Source of the DNA: Tritrichomonas foetus
Lineage: Eukaryota > Parabasalia > Tritrichomonadida > Tritrichomonadidae
Direction: 5' to 3'
DNA length: 64,000 nt
Assembly: GCA_001839685.1 (NCBI GenBank)
Contig: MLAK01000578.1
Location: 8,939-72,938, forward strand
Positions 20,418 through 30,560 of this stretch are shown here, in pieces (the stretch's first letter is position 1; the number at the start of each line of letters is the position of its first letter). Made by a program: the position numbers and the translations under genes. The notes beneath the pieces are model-generated. The model was not told the origin of the DNA, did no database searches, and saw only the letters and a program-made list of their open reading frames with translations.

Positions 20418-21375
20418 GTGAGAAGCTTTTTTTCCAAGAATCACAAAGATTATAATACTGCTTCCCATAATTCTATTTACACTTCTTCTATCGATTTTTT
20501 ATTAAAAATCGCGAAAATTTTGATAGTTTTAACTCAGTGATGTTGAATTAATTCAATTTCCATTTGACAAATAAGAATGTATTGAAATCTTTTCTGTCAT
20601 AAAATTTTAGTATATGAAGAAAATAGACTGGCAGTCCTCAACAGCACATTCTCAAGCAGGGATACAGATACAACGATTGAAAGACCAAATCAAGAAAAAT
20701 GGAATCCAATATGTTTTTTTCCAGACTCGATGCCAAGTGAATTTTCTGATGAATCGCCATTTAGATGGCAAAACATTCGTAATCTTCTCATTGATGCCTA
20801 AATTTTTTTTATTTATATCAAAATTATTAATATTTTTTTTATACTTCATTTTTGTATTTTGGAAAACATTATAATTTTCGATGGAGGGTCATATGATAAT
20901 AAAAAGCACGATTTATGATCAGAAATAATCAAGATATTAATGCTATAAAATCACTTTTTATCTCAATAATTCTCAGAAATTTCTGTGGGGTTTATTTTTT
21001 TCTCCCAATTTTTTTTTGGATTTGGTTTTCTCTGTATCTTGATTTTTAAATTATAATATTTATATATTATTAATAGGATTACAATTAAATAATTTTTAGA
21101 TGACAATAATATCAACAATTATTCATTTAGATCTCTCAATAGTCTTCTACATCTAGAGCTAGTTAGTTTGTATACATCTAACAAAATGAGAATAACGATT
21201 TTTTAATTTGTGATTTATTTCTATTTTTCCCTTAAATTCGAGGGAAAAGACATCCCTACCTATTTGTTTTTTACTCCTCTTTAGAGGACATTTTTATGAC
21301 CAAGAAATCATGAGGTAAAGGCCATTTTGTCTCCTGATGTTGCCTTTCGTTTTCGTTGTTCTTCAATGAAGATTC

Positions 21376-21459
21376 TTCATTTCATTTTCTTTGTTGTTCA
21401 TTTGATTTTCTTTGTTGTTCATTTGATTTTCTTTGCTCTTCATTTCGTTTTCTTTGCTT
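21376..21459. repeat. Minisatellite, four 21-bp units
   Basis: Four tandem units of the type TTCATTTGATTTTCTTTGTTG with 1-4 differences between units. It lies about 85 bp beyond the stop codon of the MOCOS-like gene (minus strand), so in or just past its 3' UTR. A frame read through it is Phe-rich and not a credible protein. Confidence 0.8.
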
Positions 21460-21544
21460 TTTCGAGTTTTTCACAAGTTACATCATTCATTCTTTATTTT
21501 ATAATCAATAAAAATTCAAGAAAATCCAAAGAAGAAAAATAACT

Positions 21545-23053
21545 TTATTGAACGAAATACTTCTCAACAAATTTTGCAAATGTTTCCACGTCTTCCATTG
21601 TTGTGTAAGCACCAAGCGAGATTCTCACAGCACCGAGCGGAATTCCATTAATGATATCGATACTATCATGGCAGCTTGTCTTCTTTTGATAGTATTCTTC
21701 AACTTGATCATCATTTAATCCATTTGCACGAGTGCATCCACCAGGATTGCAGAAGCATCCAACACGGATGTGAATATTTTCTTTTGCTGCATTCTTCATT
21801 ACTTCATTATATCCAACATAGCCACCAGTGCTATTCATGAAATTCAAAGTTATTATTGGACCCTGCTTCAATGGATCATTCTTTAAATGATTTCCATACA
21901 TTCTCAAAACAGGTCTACCATTTTCATGTCTCAAAGAATTTAATCTCATGTATAATTCACGTGTTACACACCAAGTGTGACGAGAAATATTCCTTATTCC
22001 TAATTCGTTCAACTTTTTGAAGCCTTCATGAAGCGCAACAATAGATAAAAATGGAACAGTACCATCTTCGAAACGAGAACAGCCTCTTGGTTGAAGTAAT
22101 GCGTAGTCTTTCGAGCATGTTGCCATTACAACTGAACCACCACTGAATCCCATTTTACGAAGATTTGGAATAACATCATTTCTTACAACGAGGGCTCCAA
22201 GATTGGGGAATCCGAAAATTTTATAAAAACTAACAACAACAAAATCAGCTGGAACTTTTTTCAAATTTAGCGGTGATGTTGGCAAAAATGCAGCAGCATC
22301 TAAAAGTGTGTACCAATTGCCGTGGGCGAATTTTTCTGGGAAATCAGTATTCTTAAATTTAGATACCCATTCAAGTGGATACTTCTTTCCAGCAAAATTT
22401 TCTTCTAGTGGATATGCGAAAAGATGGTTGATTGTTGATACAGATGTTTGTCTTCGATTTCCTTTTCCTTCGAGATCTTCTGCTTCAACCATCTTGAATT
22501 TGGCGCCATAATGTGTGGCCCAACTGCGCATTCCAAGAACACTATTGTGATTATCACGAGTATACAAATATAACGAATCCTTTGACCAGGGGAAGCTTTC
22601 TGCAAGCAGTCTAAGTGATGCTGTGGCTGATGCTGTGAATATGACAGAATATTCTGATGGGGTGGTCCCTAAAAATTTGAGAACGAGATCTCTCGCATCT
22701 TCAATCAGCTCCGTTGTTATGACAGAAGATGGAGACATTGAGTGTGGATTTGAATATAAAGTTCTCTCGTATTGTACAAAAACATCGTGAATTTGGGATG
22801 TTCGATATAAACCGGATCCTGTGTAATCCATGTAAATGGATTTATTGAGATGTTTGAGATCGTAGTCGACAATGTGATTAAGTTTACCGTTGTAGCCGTA
22901 ATCATCACCTAAATTTGATAAGAAATGGGGTTTCTCATGTTTTGGCTTACCCTCAGCGAAATAAAACAATACTGCACTAGCTACCATTCCGAATGAAGCG
23001 ACAAGAATAAAGGCAAGGTATGATAAACAATCGTTCTTTCCTTGCTTCGCCAT
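21545..23053 (-). CDS. Membrane-anchored MOCOS-like PLP cysteine desulfurase (502 aa)
   Basis: A class V aminotransferase-fold enzyme resembling the sulfurase half of molybdenum cofactor sulfurase. Visible features: an N-terminal hydrophobic helix (about 10-33), YMDYTGSGLY (about 74-83), TRDNHNSVLGMR (about 165-176), the cofactor Asp in LLDAAAF (Asp252), the PLP lysine in VVSFYKIFGF (Lys278), RFEDGTVPFL (about 327), and RVGCFCNPGGC with Cys433/435/440 as candidate sulfur carriers. The end, GAVRISLGAYTTMEDV, is typical of MOCOS. There is no C-terminal MOSC domain, so the protein is a stand-alone, membrane-bound version. It abstracts sulfur from cysteine in its family; the acceptor here is unknown. 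The first ATG is at 23053; a longer frame upstream starts with TTG. Confidence 0.85.
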   Translation of the reverse strand: MAKQGKNDCLSYLAFILVASFGMVASAVLFYFAEGKPKHEKPHFLSNLGDDYGYNGKLNHIVDYDLKHLNKSIYMDYTGSGLYRTSQIHDVFVQYERTLYSNPHSMSPSSVITTELIEDARDLVLKFLGTTPSEYSVIFTASATASLRLLAESFPWSKDSLYLYTRDNHNSVLGMRSWATHYGAKFKMVEAEDLEGKGNRRQTSVSTINHLFAYPLEENFAGKKYPLEWVSKFKNTDFPEKFAHGNWYTLLDAAAFLPTSPLNLKKVPADFVVVSFYKIFGFPNLGALVVRNDVIPNLRKMGFSGGSVVMATCSKDYALLQPRGCSRFEDGTVPFLSIVALHEGFKKLNELGIRNISRHTWCVTRELYMRLNSLRHENGRPVLRMYGNHLKNDPLKQGPIITLNFMNSTGGYVGYNEVMKNAAKENIHIRVGCFCNPGGCTRANGLNDDQVEEYYQKKTSCHDSIDIINGIPLGAVRISLGAYTTMEDVETFAKFVEKYFVQ

Positions 23054-23678
23054 TAAAGATGTGCTTTTCGGCTGAACAAATATCAATTGAAAAATCTGAT
23101 CTGTTCTTCAGAAAATTAAATACATCGATTGGCCGGCAAACTTTTTGATAAGATCGGGCCATTTTAACAAACATGATTTTCGCATTGTTTTCTTGAATAA
23201 ACTTAAAAAATATATTTATTGAAACATGCAACTACAATTGTTTTTAGCGTTTTTGACATTTTTTAAAATAGCGGAATCGGTTTTTAGTATCAATTCATTC
23301 GTGTATATTCATTAGTCTCTATTCTATGAATTAAACCGAACAATAGAACATTCTTCATGTGTGCATATATATCTATAATATATATATAGAGAAAAACTAT
23401 TAAAAAGAAATGAAAGTGATTATTAGCTTTTTAGTTTATTTTAAATTTAAGAACATTAGAGGACATAATTTTGAAAAATCTGTTGATTACACTTCGAAGT
23501 CTACGAAGTCATTATGTTCGTACATTCTTGGCAAAAATAAAAAAGGTTAATCATAGGCTAATATTTTCGCCTTCAAACCGCATCATCGAAACTACTTGTG
23601 AATTGAAAGGATTTTTTCACGATGAACGTTTAAAATATCATACCAAATAAGTGAAGAAAAAGTTCATTCAAGAATTTC
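23054..23678. other. Divergent intergenic region
   Basis: AT-rich, non-coding, between the MOCOS-like gene (-) and the 256-aa protein (+). A short TA-rich run (ATATATCTATAATATATATATAG) lies near 23365-23390. The only clear signal is the Inr at 23664. Confidence 0.5.
23664..23668 (+). promoter_or_regulatory. Inr element (TCATT) of the 256-aa protein gene
   Basis: TCATT with predicted start at 23666, giving a 13-nt 5' UTR to the ATG at 23679. Confidence 0.6.
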
Positions 23679-24449
23679 ATGGCTCTTGCAATCGATTGGC
23701 AGGCCAGAGTTGATTTAGAACTCGAAGCAATGAAAAAGGAATTATTAAAAAAAGCCGATAGACAAGTTGCAGAACAAATTTCAAGACAGCAAGACGAAAA
23801 CATAAATAAATATCGTTCAATTGCTCAAGAGCCCGCTGATTTAACAATACAACAGAAAACAGAAGACGGTCCTGAGCGTGTCTGCTATGAATGTGTTGAG
23901 GCAGGCGATTTAAATACAGCTTTTTCAACAATTCTCAGATATATCGATTCAACAGCCCAAACAAAAGCGGAGCGAAAAGATGTGACGGGTAAAGCAACAA
24001 ATTCTTACGCCAAATCACTCTTCGACAAGCTGAGTGTGATCACCCATCAGCAAATCAACGAAATGACAGATGGACTACAAAAAGCACTAGAATCGAGAAT
24101 AGACAATTTAATGAATCAGTTCACTTTTATTCAAAGTGACATAAATAAAAGAATTGATCGCACTGAATTAAATATATATCAGCTGAGTGAGTCAGTTCAT
24201 GAATACTCAATTTTGAATAAGAAAAGACAACCAAAACATAGGGCTACAAATTTTCAACAAAGAAAAATTGATTTGGAACGAAATACAAGTTATCAATTTT
24301 CGAATAACACAAAATTGACACCAAGAAGGCAAGCCTTAAAGAAAAGTTTTGACATGTCAAAAAAGCAAATAATTTCTCACTTTAAAGCGACTCCGCCTGA
24401 ACCTAATAAAGTTCATTTATCGATCACAAAAATGAAGAAACAAAAATAA
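23679..24449 (+). CDS. Unrecognised coiled-coil protein with basic tail (256 aa)
   Basis: No named family. Residues about 5-50 are a charged helix (EAMKKELLKKADRQVAEQIS). Residues about 75-95 contain CYECVEAGDLNTAFSTIL, which reads like one helical repeat. Residues about 110-180 are a heptad-rich helix (LQKALESRIDNLMNQF, then IQSDINKRIDRTELNIYQL). The C-terminal 70 residues are basic (pattern RRQALKKSF, ending ITKMKKQK). A structural or scaffold role is inference only. The ATG is 13 nt below a perfect Inr, which is good support for expression. Confidence 0.7.
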   Translation: MALAIDWQARVDLELEAMKKELLKKADRQVAEQISRQQDENINKYRSIAQEPADLTIQQKTEDGPERVCYECVEAGDLNTAFSTILRYIDSTAQTKAERKDVTGKATNSYAKSLFDKLSVITHQQINEMTDGLQKALESRIDNLMNQFTFIQSDINKRIDRTELNIYQLSESVHEYSILNKKRQPKHRATNFQQRKIDLERNTSYQFSNNTKLTPRRQALKKSFDMSKKQIISHFKATPPEPNKVHLSITKMKKQK

Positions 24450-24878
24450 TTGCACCAAAATAATGATTAAATGGATCGAATGTGTGATCCAAATTATTAT
24501 TATTGTTATTAAACTAGATGCTAGCGTGAACTTTTTTGAGATATTTTTATTTTTATTTTTGGTGCGTTTATTATTTTTTCTGATAGTCATAGTGAAAGAC
24601 ATAAAATCAATTCAACTCAGAGTTTCCCATCATGATAGATAAATTGAGACATCGTTGAAAATATAATAGAAAAAGTTCACTAACACAGAAACATTTCTTA
24701 AGATTAATTTAAGCTTTTCAAAGAAAATTAATTTATCAATCATTTTACCGGGAAACTCTGAATTCAACAGCAAATTGCATTATCTCATAATGAATTAATT
24801 ATGTATTCCGACTTCATTTTGGGCGATATAAAAGATACTCATAAAATGGTAAATAAACAAATTTTTGAATCTTAACGT
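24450..24878. other. Intergenic region with an imperfect long inverted repeat
   Basis: AT-rich and non-coding. It contains an imperfect inverted repeat (24617-24645 with 24730-24761), and an ACTAACACAG word at 24679-24688 that resembles a trichomonad 3' splice site but has no plausible exon around it. Confidence 0.5.
24617..24761. repeat. Imperfect inverted repeat
   Basis: Arm 24617-24645 begins TCAGAGTTTCCC and ends GATAAATT. Arm 24730-24761 is nearly its reverse complement, beginning AATTTATC and ending GGGAAACTCTGA. The 12-bp and 8-bp blocks and a 5-bp block (ATCAT) between them match, with a small size difference inside. The loop is about 85 bp. Confidence 0.65.
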
Positions 24879-27800
24879 ATGAAAATCTTTTTTTCAATTG
24901 ATAATTGGTTATCATCGAAAATTCTAAACAGTTATTTTGAAATCGAGATGAAACATTCGACGAGGAACAATCGATTACCAGCACGAGGTAATTCTTCGAA
25001 TGTCAATCAATCAAATACTCGTAATACTAAATCTGGAAGATCAATTAATTCGAGCCATTTCGATAACGATAATAATAACGATTCTCTTTCTAGACTGGCC
25101 AACGAAAACGCAAATTTACGAAGTCGACTTAGAGAGGCTGAATCTAAGAATGAAACATTGGCCGATAAAATTCATACGCTTGAATTCGAAAAATCCAAGG
25201 AATCTCAATACAGTCAGAATTTAGAACAAAGCATCAAAAGAAAAGATGAAGAGATATCTATATTGTCAAAATCTTTTCCAGATGTTAGTAAATCTCTCGA
25301 TATATCCGATCAAGTTGAACTTCTCCAAGAAATCAATAAATACAAACTTGATGTTGCAGCATGTCATAATCAAATTAATCGCCTTGAACAAAAAATAATA
25401 GATTTATCAAGAGAAAATTCTAATCTCACATTTCGAAATGAAAAGCTAATGAAAGAAAATAATAATATTAAATCGGATAAAATATCTCAATTGAAACAAG
25501 AAAATGAGGATTTGACACTTCGTCAGAAGCTTCAAAGATTGCAGGGATTGAAGGATATGAATGAAGCTGAATTAAACGATCTCAGGCAATCTTATGATCT
25601 CATTCATCAAGAAAACTTAACATATCAAATAGAAATTCAGACAATTACAGACCAAGTCGAACAGCTTAAAGCCGAAAAGCAAACATTGAAAACTTTTTGT
25701 GATAAATTGACAAATGAAAAAGCTGCTTATATGAAACAAATCGAAGAGCGTGAAGATCGCGAAAACTTCTTAACTATTGAAGAATTAACCAGAAAGAATA
25801 GTAAACTAGCTGAAGAAAAAGAAGAACTTTCCAATATGATTTCAAATTTAATGTCACAAAATGACGAATACTTAAAGAAGAATGATAAGCTTACAAATGA
25901 TATCCAAAACATGAAAGATTCGATAAATCAACTTAAAACAGTTCTTCAAAGAAAGAAGAAGAATGCTAAAGTTTCAGAAATTGTTGATTCAATAAAATTC
26001 CAATTCCAAGAAAACAAAGTAAAAATTAAGTCTCTCACTGATGAAAATAATAACAAAGAAATTCAGTTGCAAGAACTTGAAGAAAAAGTTGCCGATTTAA
26101 CAGCAGAAAACCAAGATCAAAGAGATGAAATTGAAAGAATCCTTCAAGAAAATGATGATAATAAAGAAATTCTTGATGATCTTGATAACCTTCGTCAACA
26201 AAATGAAACACTGTCACTTAATAATTCTAATCAAGCCAGGATTATTAAAGACCTTAAACAACAAAATGAAGCATACGCTATTGAAAATGAAGAGAAAGAA
26301 CAAGAGATTGAAGAAATTAGGGAGAAATACCAATCATTAAAGAGTGAAAATGCAGAAAACCTTCAAAAGATCAGTCAACTTGAAGATACTCTTAATTCAA
26401 AAGGCGATGCTAAGAAAGAAGAAATATTGTCACTTAGAAAACAAAATGATTCAATTAAAGGTGAACTTGAAACTTTAAGAAAGCAATTTGAACAAATCAA
26501 CAGTTTCAATAATTTATTAAATAACAACTATTCTACTTCCCAAAATCAGATTGAAGATCTAAAGGCCAAACTTATTGAAGCAAATGCTCAAAACACTCAA
26601 ATTGAAACACAACTTAAATCATTAACTAGACAATTAGCTGAAGCAAGAGAAAATGTTGACCAACTTTCAACGGCTAACGAATCCCTCAAAGTCAGACTCA
26701 ATAATTCACAAAATACTGTTAAAGAACTTCAAATTAAAGTTGAGACTTTTGATCAAATGAAAGAAGATTTAACAGTTGCTCAAACCCAAGTTACCCAATT
26801 GACAACACTTCAAGAAGAATATAAGAAGAAGATTGATAAATACTCAGCTAAGAATAAATCACTCAAATCTCAATTTACTGACAGTCAAAGACTTGTTGAT
26901 GAACTTCAAAACAAGACTAGCACATTCGAAGAAATGAAAACACAGCATAAAGCACTAAAAACCCAATTCAAGAGCAGTTTGACTGAGCTCGATCAAGTTA
27001 CAGCAGAAAAGAATACAACTGAAACCGCTTTTGAAAGACTCTTAGTTAAGAATAAAGATCTCAAAGCTAATGTTAGAGAACTGCTTGATAAACTTCATGA
27101 CTATGATGAAGTTGTTAGAGATAACGAACAAACACACTCTGATTTAGAAAGTGCTCAACAAAAGATTGAGAGACTTTCTAATCAAATCCTTACATACAGA
27201 AAGGAAGTCACCAAAGGTGATAAGTTCTCTGCTGAAAACGCACTTCTTCGTAAGCAAGTTGAAGATTTGACAATTGAAGTCCAGGAATTGAAAGAAAAAT
27301 CACTCCAATCTAAGATGAAATATTTAACAGTTAAAGCAGAAAATGATGATCTTAAACAAGAACTCCAGCATATTAAATCTGAAAATGATTTCAATGATCA
27401 TAAGAATGAAATAGAAATCAAAGCTATTACTGATCAATATACTAAACTTAAGAAAGAAAATGAAACACTTCGTGGTGAAGTTGACCGTCTTAAAACATAC
27501 TCACCAGAAACAGTTCGTGGAATTTTAGATGAATTAAACGAAAGCAGAAACAACAATGCAGTATTAAACTCTAAACTTCGTGTAGCCGAAGGACAGAAGG
27601 ATAAAATCAATAGCCTTAAAGATGAAAACGAGCAACTTAGCAAGACTGTCAAATCAATGCAAAGTTCATTTGATTCTTTACGCCAAGTCAATAAGAAACT
27701 TACAAGTGATCTTGAACAAATGCAACAAGAAAGCCTTAATTCTTCAAACCTTGTTAAACAACTTGCAGAAAGTCGTAGAAATAATGATCGTCTCGTTTCA

Positions 27801-28352
27801 CAAATTAAAACACTTAAAAACTCACAAAGCGAATTAGAAAAATTAAATGATTCATTACTTGAATCTGAAACTAAAATCGGCACACTCAAACAGCAAAATA
27901 CAAACCTTGCCATGGCTCTTTCAAAAGCAACATCAGAAAACTTAAAACTTAAATCATCTAAAAGTTCAATTGAATCCAAACTTTCACATCTTTCTAGTGA
28001 ACATCAAGAATTAAAAGATAGGCATTCAAATTCCATGATGATCTTGAATGATTTACAGACAGAAAATGATGAATTGAAAGAATCTCTTGACCATTCAAAT
28101 CATCTTCTTTCGAAGGTTTTCGATGATAAAAAACCACGAGTCACTTTTGATGACGATGACTTGACAATTGATGACCTTGGATCAGATGATCATATTGTAG
28201 ATAAAACAATGCCAGGAATCATGCAGACAATTAATGATTTGAAGAAATCCGTAGGTTATATCGATAATAAAGAATTTCAATCTCAGCTTCGAAAGTTAAC
28301 AGGAAAGTTGGAAATATTAGCAAAAGGAGCTGCCAGAAATGGTAGGAAGTAA
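24879..28352 (+). CDS. Long coiled-coil protein (1157 aa)
   Basis: Nearly the whole protein from about residue 65 to 1080 is continuous heptad coiled coil rich in Leu, Gln, Glu, Lys and Asn, with segments such as SLKVRLNNSQNTVKELQ. Family resemblance is general (golgin, myosin-tail or centrosomal type) and cannot be made specific. The C-terminus (about 1085-1157) has an acidic patch VTFDDDDLTIDDLGSDD and a final helix. A start at Met24 (24948; MKHSTRNNR) is a good alternative: the first 23 residues are of different, hydrophobic character and no perfect Inr decides between the two. The stop runs into TAAA. A cytoskeletal or Golgi tether role is inference. Confidence 0.8.
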   Translation: MKIFFSIDNWLSSKILNSYFEIEMKHSTRNNRLPARGNSSNVNQSNTRNTKSGRSINSSHFDNDNNNDSLSRLANENANLRSRLREAESKNETLADKIHTLEFEKSKESQYSQNLEQSIKRKDEEISILSKSFPDVSKSLDISDQVELLQEINKYKLDVAACHNQINRLEQKIIDLSRENSNLTFRNEKLMKENNNIKSDKISQLKQENEDLTLRQKLQRLQGLKDMNEAELNDLRQSYDLIHQENLTYQIEIQTITDQVEQLKAEKQTLKTFCDKLTNEKAAYMKQIEEREDRENFLTIEELTRKNSKLAEEKEELSNMISNLMSQNDEYLKKNDKLTNDIQNMKDSINQLKTVLQRKKKNAKVSEIVDSIKFQFQENKVKIKSLTDENNNKEIQLQELEEKVADLTAENQDQRDEIERILQENDDNKEILDDLDNLRQQNETLSLNNSNQARIIKDLKQQNEAYAIENEEKEQEIEEIREKYQSLKSENAENLQKISQLEDTLNSKGDAKKEEILSLRKQNDSIKGELETLRKQFEQINSFNNLLNNNYSTSQNQIEDLKAKLIEANAQNTQIETQLKSLTRQLAEARENVDQLSTANESLKVRLNNSQNTVKELQIKVETFDQMKEDLTVAQTQVTQLTTLQEEYKKKIDKYSAKNKSLKSQFTDSQRLVDELQNKTSTFEEMKTQHKALKTQFKSSLTELDQVTAEKNTTETAFERLLVKNKDLKANVRELLDKLHDYDEVVRDNEQTHSDLESAQQKIERLSNQILTYRKEVTKGDKFSAENALLRKQVEDLTIEVQELKEKSLQSKMKYLTVKAENDDLKQELQHIKSENDFNDHKNEIEIKAITDQYTKLKKENETLRGEVDRLKTYSPETVRGILDELNESRNNNAVLNSKLRVAEGQKDKINSLKDENEQLSKTVKSMQSSFDSLRQVNKKLTSDLEQMQQESLNSSNLVKQLAESRRNNDRLVSQIKTLKNSQSELEKLNDSLLESETKIGTLKQQNTNLAMALSKATSENLKLKSSKSSIESKLSHLSSEHQELKDRHSNSMMILNDLQTENDELKESLDHSNHLLSKVFDDKKPRVTFDDDDLTIDDLGSDDHIVDKTMPGIMQTINDLKKSVGYIDNKEFQSQLRKLTGKLEILAKGAARNGRK

Positions 28353-29118
28353 ATGTGATTGATATGTTGAAATAAAAAAAATCATTTCATATCTTTTTTT
28401 ATTGTCTTCTCATTTGTGTTTTATATTATTATCAATAGTTAATACTGAACAGAAGCAAATGAAAAATCCTAATACTAACATTCAATTTGTTATTTCTTAT
28501 CACTATTGATATGAAATTTATAATTATTGTTTAGAATTTATCATCAGTCAAACAATATCTTTCAAACCATGTGAATGTATTCAAAAATAGAAAATAGCAT
28601 GAACTATTTTGGAAAAATCAAAATTTAATTATTATTTCTGGAATTGAGGTTGCTTAAAATATGCAGGAAGTATCTTACTTTGAAATATATTGTTTTTCTT
28701 ATTCATGCGATCATTTAATTCATGAAATACAATGATCATGATTTTGATGTCTAAGCTTTTTCCAGATTTTATATAACGATGAGATTTTATGCAATTTTGA
28801 AAAATACTTTTATGAGTATGTATTGAGGAACTTTTTCTTTTGAATTCATTTAATGTGATTGAATTTGTGTATTTTGAAAAAAGAGTTTGAAAACCAATTC
28901 TGAACGATAGAATTCGGTAAATGACCATTGTTCAGTATCGCAAAAACAGATATTTCCACTCAATAAGAAAAAAGGTTGTTTTTATGACCTTTGAATTATC
29001 ATTTGAAGATTTCAATTCGAAACACTTTTGATTCAATTAAATGACTTCACATTATTTTATGATTTCATTCAATTTATCCTATTTCTCTCAATATTCCTCA
29101 AAATCGAAATAAAAATCA
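28353..29118. other. Intergenic region
   Basis: AT-rich, no convincing gene. A 98-codon antisense frame (28632-28928) starts with ATG but has no promoter or family support. Confidence 0.45.
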
Positions 29119-30336
29119 ATGTCAAGCATCAGTCCCGAATTTAATCAGCTGCTTGAAGATCCAAACACAAAACTCGAACAAGTATTAGAAAACAGTAATC
29201 TACCGAATGCATCTCGTTGTGGATCCCCTCAATTGTTAAAATTCATTAATAATGAGGAAATATTGAACGGCTTATTTAACTGGTGCTTGTCAACTCAATT
29301 CGTTGATCAGCAACAACAAAATCAACCACCTGGAAGTATTGAAAATGGCCGAATTGTTCAAGGAGCACTTTCCATCTTAACATCGATCAATAATTCATTT
29401 CAAAATTTCTTCGCAAGTAATCCTGTTTATTTAAATAGATTAAAGGAATATATGGACGATACGGACAATGATCAGCGTTTTGCTGGTCATTTTTACCAAA
29501 TATTAAAGAATATGGTCAAATCTACAAATGGGAATTATTTAACGAATTTACCGAATTTAGCAACTTTTCTGATCAAAAATTTAACGCATTTTTGTTACAG
29601 AGATTTATTGATTTTCCTTCTATCGTCAGATTTCTCATCAAAATTTGCAATCGATAAAGAGATTATTTGCAGTATCGCAAAAGCATCAAATAGCTACTGT
29701 AATTCAACTGTTCTCTTCCAAGCGCTCACGGAAAATAAAGAGCTATTTAAATATTTCCAGGATAATGATGCAATTGAGCTTTTGTTGAAAGCGGGTGTTG
29801 AAACGACAAACCCATTAGTTGCCACGGAAATATTTCGAACAGTTCAGCTGATTGAGCAGAAACACAAGCACGAAGATTTGATTAAAAAATATGCCGAATT
29901 GTATCATTTCAGAGATGATTGCGCTTTATCGGCGGCCGTTAAAGCATTCAAAAAACTCACCCCAGAAATCGTATTGAAAATATTTGCAGAGCCATCTAAT
30001 TCGTTATTGAATGATGCAATTTTTGAAGTTTTCAGAGTCCTTTCAAAAGAGGAGAAAACAGAACTCGTTGTACAGACAGATTTATATACAAAGTTAATGG
30101 AAAATTTCAACAAGGTTAAGTCTAACGGTCATTTGACAAAATTGGCTGAGTATTTAGCCTTACTGAAAGGAATCCCAACACCAGACACATGGAGAGATTT
30201 TTATAGGAGTAAACTTAATGGACATCTGATTTTAATGGAATCGCCTTACGGTGGTGACATTGATGTATCTGATTCAATTATGAGCGATGAAGAAGATGAA
30301 GATGACGATTTTGATGATGATGACGACGTTTATTAA
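29119..30336 (+). CDS. SAPS-type protein phosphatase 6 regulatory subunit (405 aa)
   Basis: The N-terminal half follows the SAPS pattern: FNQLLEDPNTKLEQVLENSN (about 8-27), where the family has 'tksl.eeLLd..d.tLeelLde', then SPQLLKFINNEEILNGLFNW (about 36-55), the counterpart of 'N.kLleFl..pevl..Ll.~i'. The rest is helical, ARM-like. The end is strongly acidic (MSDEEDEDDDFDDDDD), a probable casein-kinase-2 target or nuclear signal. SAPS proteins tether the PP6/Sit4 catalytic subunit. At 405 residues this is shorter than yeast and animal members (600-900), with the disordered C-terminal half missing. The identity is based on motif pattern and could be disputed. Confidence 0.65.
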   Translation: MSSISPEFNQLLEDPNTKLEQVLENSNLPNASRCGSPQLLKFINNEEILNGLFNWCLSTQFVDQQQQNQPPGSIENGRIVQGALSILTSINNSFQNFFASNPVYLNRLKEYMDDTDNDQRFAGHFYQILKNMVKSTNGNYLTNLPNLATFLIKNLTHFCYRDLLIFLLSSDFSSKFAIDKEIICSIAKASNSYCNSTVLFQALTENKELFKYFQDNDAIELLLKAGVETTNPLVATEIFRTVQLIEQKHKHEDLIKKYAELYHFRDDCALSAAVKAFKKLTPEIVLKIFAEPSNSLLNDAIFEVFRVLSKEEKTELVVQTDLYTKLMENFNKVKSNGHLTKLAEYLALLKGIPTPDTWRDFYRSKLNGHLILMESPYGGDIDVSDSIMSDEEDEDDDFDDDDDVY

Positions 30337-30406
30337 TAAAATTCTCTATAATATGAATCTATTTTTTCTTTTTTCGAACTCATTTCATGAATCATATTAA
30401 AGAAGC

Positions 30407-30491
30407 ATACTTATTGAAGAAATATACTTATTAAATAAACATACTTATTGAAGAAATATACTTATTAAAGAAACATACTTATTGAAGAAAT
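30407..30491. repeat. Minisatellite, five 17-bp units in a 34-bp higher-order pattern
   Basis: Units ATACTTATTGAAGAAAT and ATACTTATTAAAKAAAC alternate for five units. It sits in the short gap between the convergent 3' ends of the SAPS and C2-like genes. Confidence 0.9.
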
Positions 30492-30560
30492 AGAGATTCA
30501 TAAAAATCTATTTATTAATAACATAAATGATAAAATCAACAAAAGATCACGAGGAAAGTC

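Larger units (their letters stand above)
19941..21544. other. Gene-poor region with repeat copy A and a 21-bp minisatellite
   Basis: Contains one copy of the 333-bp repeat (20085-20417) and a four-unit minisatellite (21376-21459). An 86-codon frame at 20614-20874 ends in low-complexity Phe/Ile codons and is not convincing. The rest is AT-rich. Confidence 0.55.

Noticed and set aside
20614..20874. 86-codon frame starting with ATG
   Set aside because: Second half is Phe/Ile/Leu low complexity from AT-rich DNA; no Inr close by and no family.
21327..21542. 71-codon frame over the 21-bp minisatellite
   Set aside because: Its Phe-rich repeats are a by-product of the tandem repeat unit being a multiple of three.
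24679..24688. ACTAACACAG, similar to the trichomonad 3' splice motif
   Set aside because: No matching 5' splice site and no coding exon on either side.
28632..28928. 98-codon minus-strand frame with ATG
   Set aside because: Lies in AT-rich intergenic DNA, no Inr, no motif, random-looking composition.
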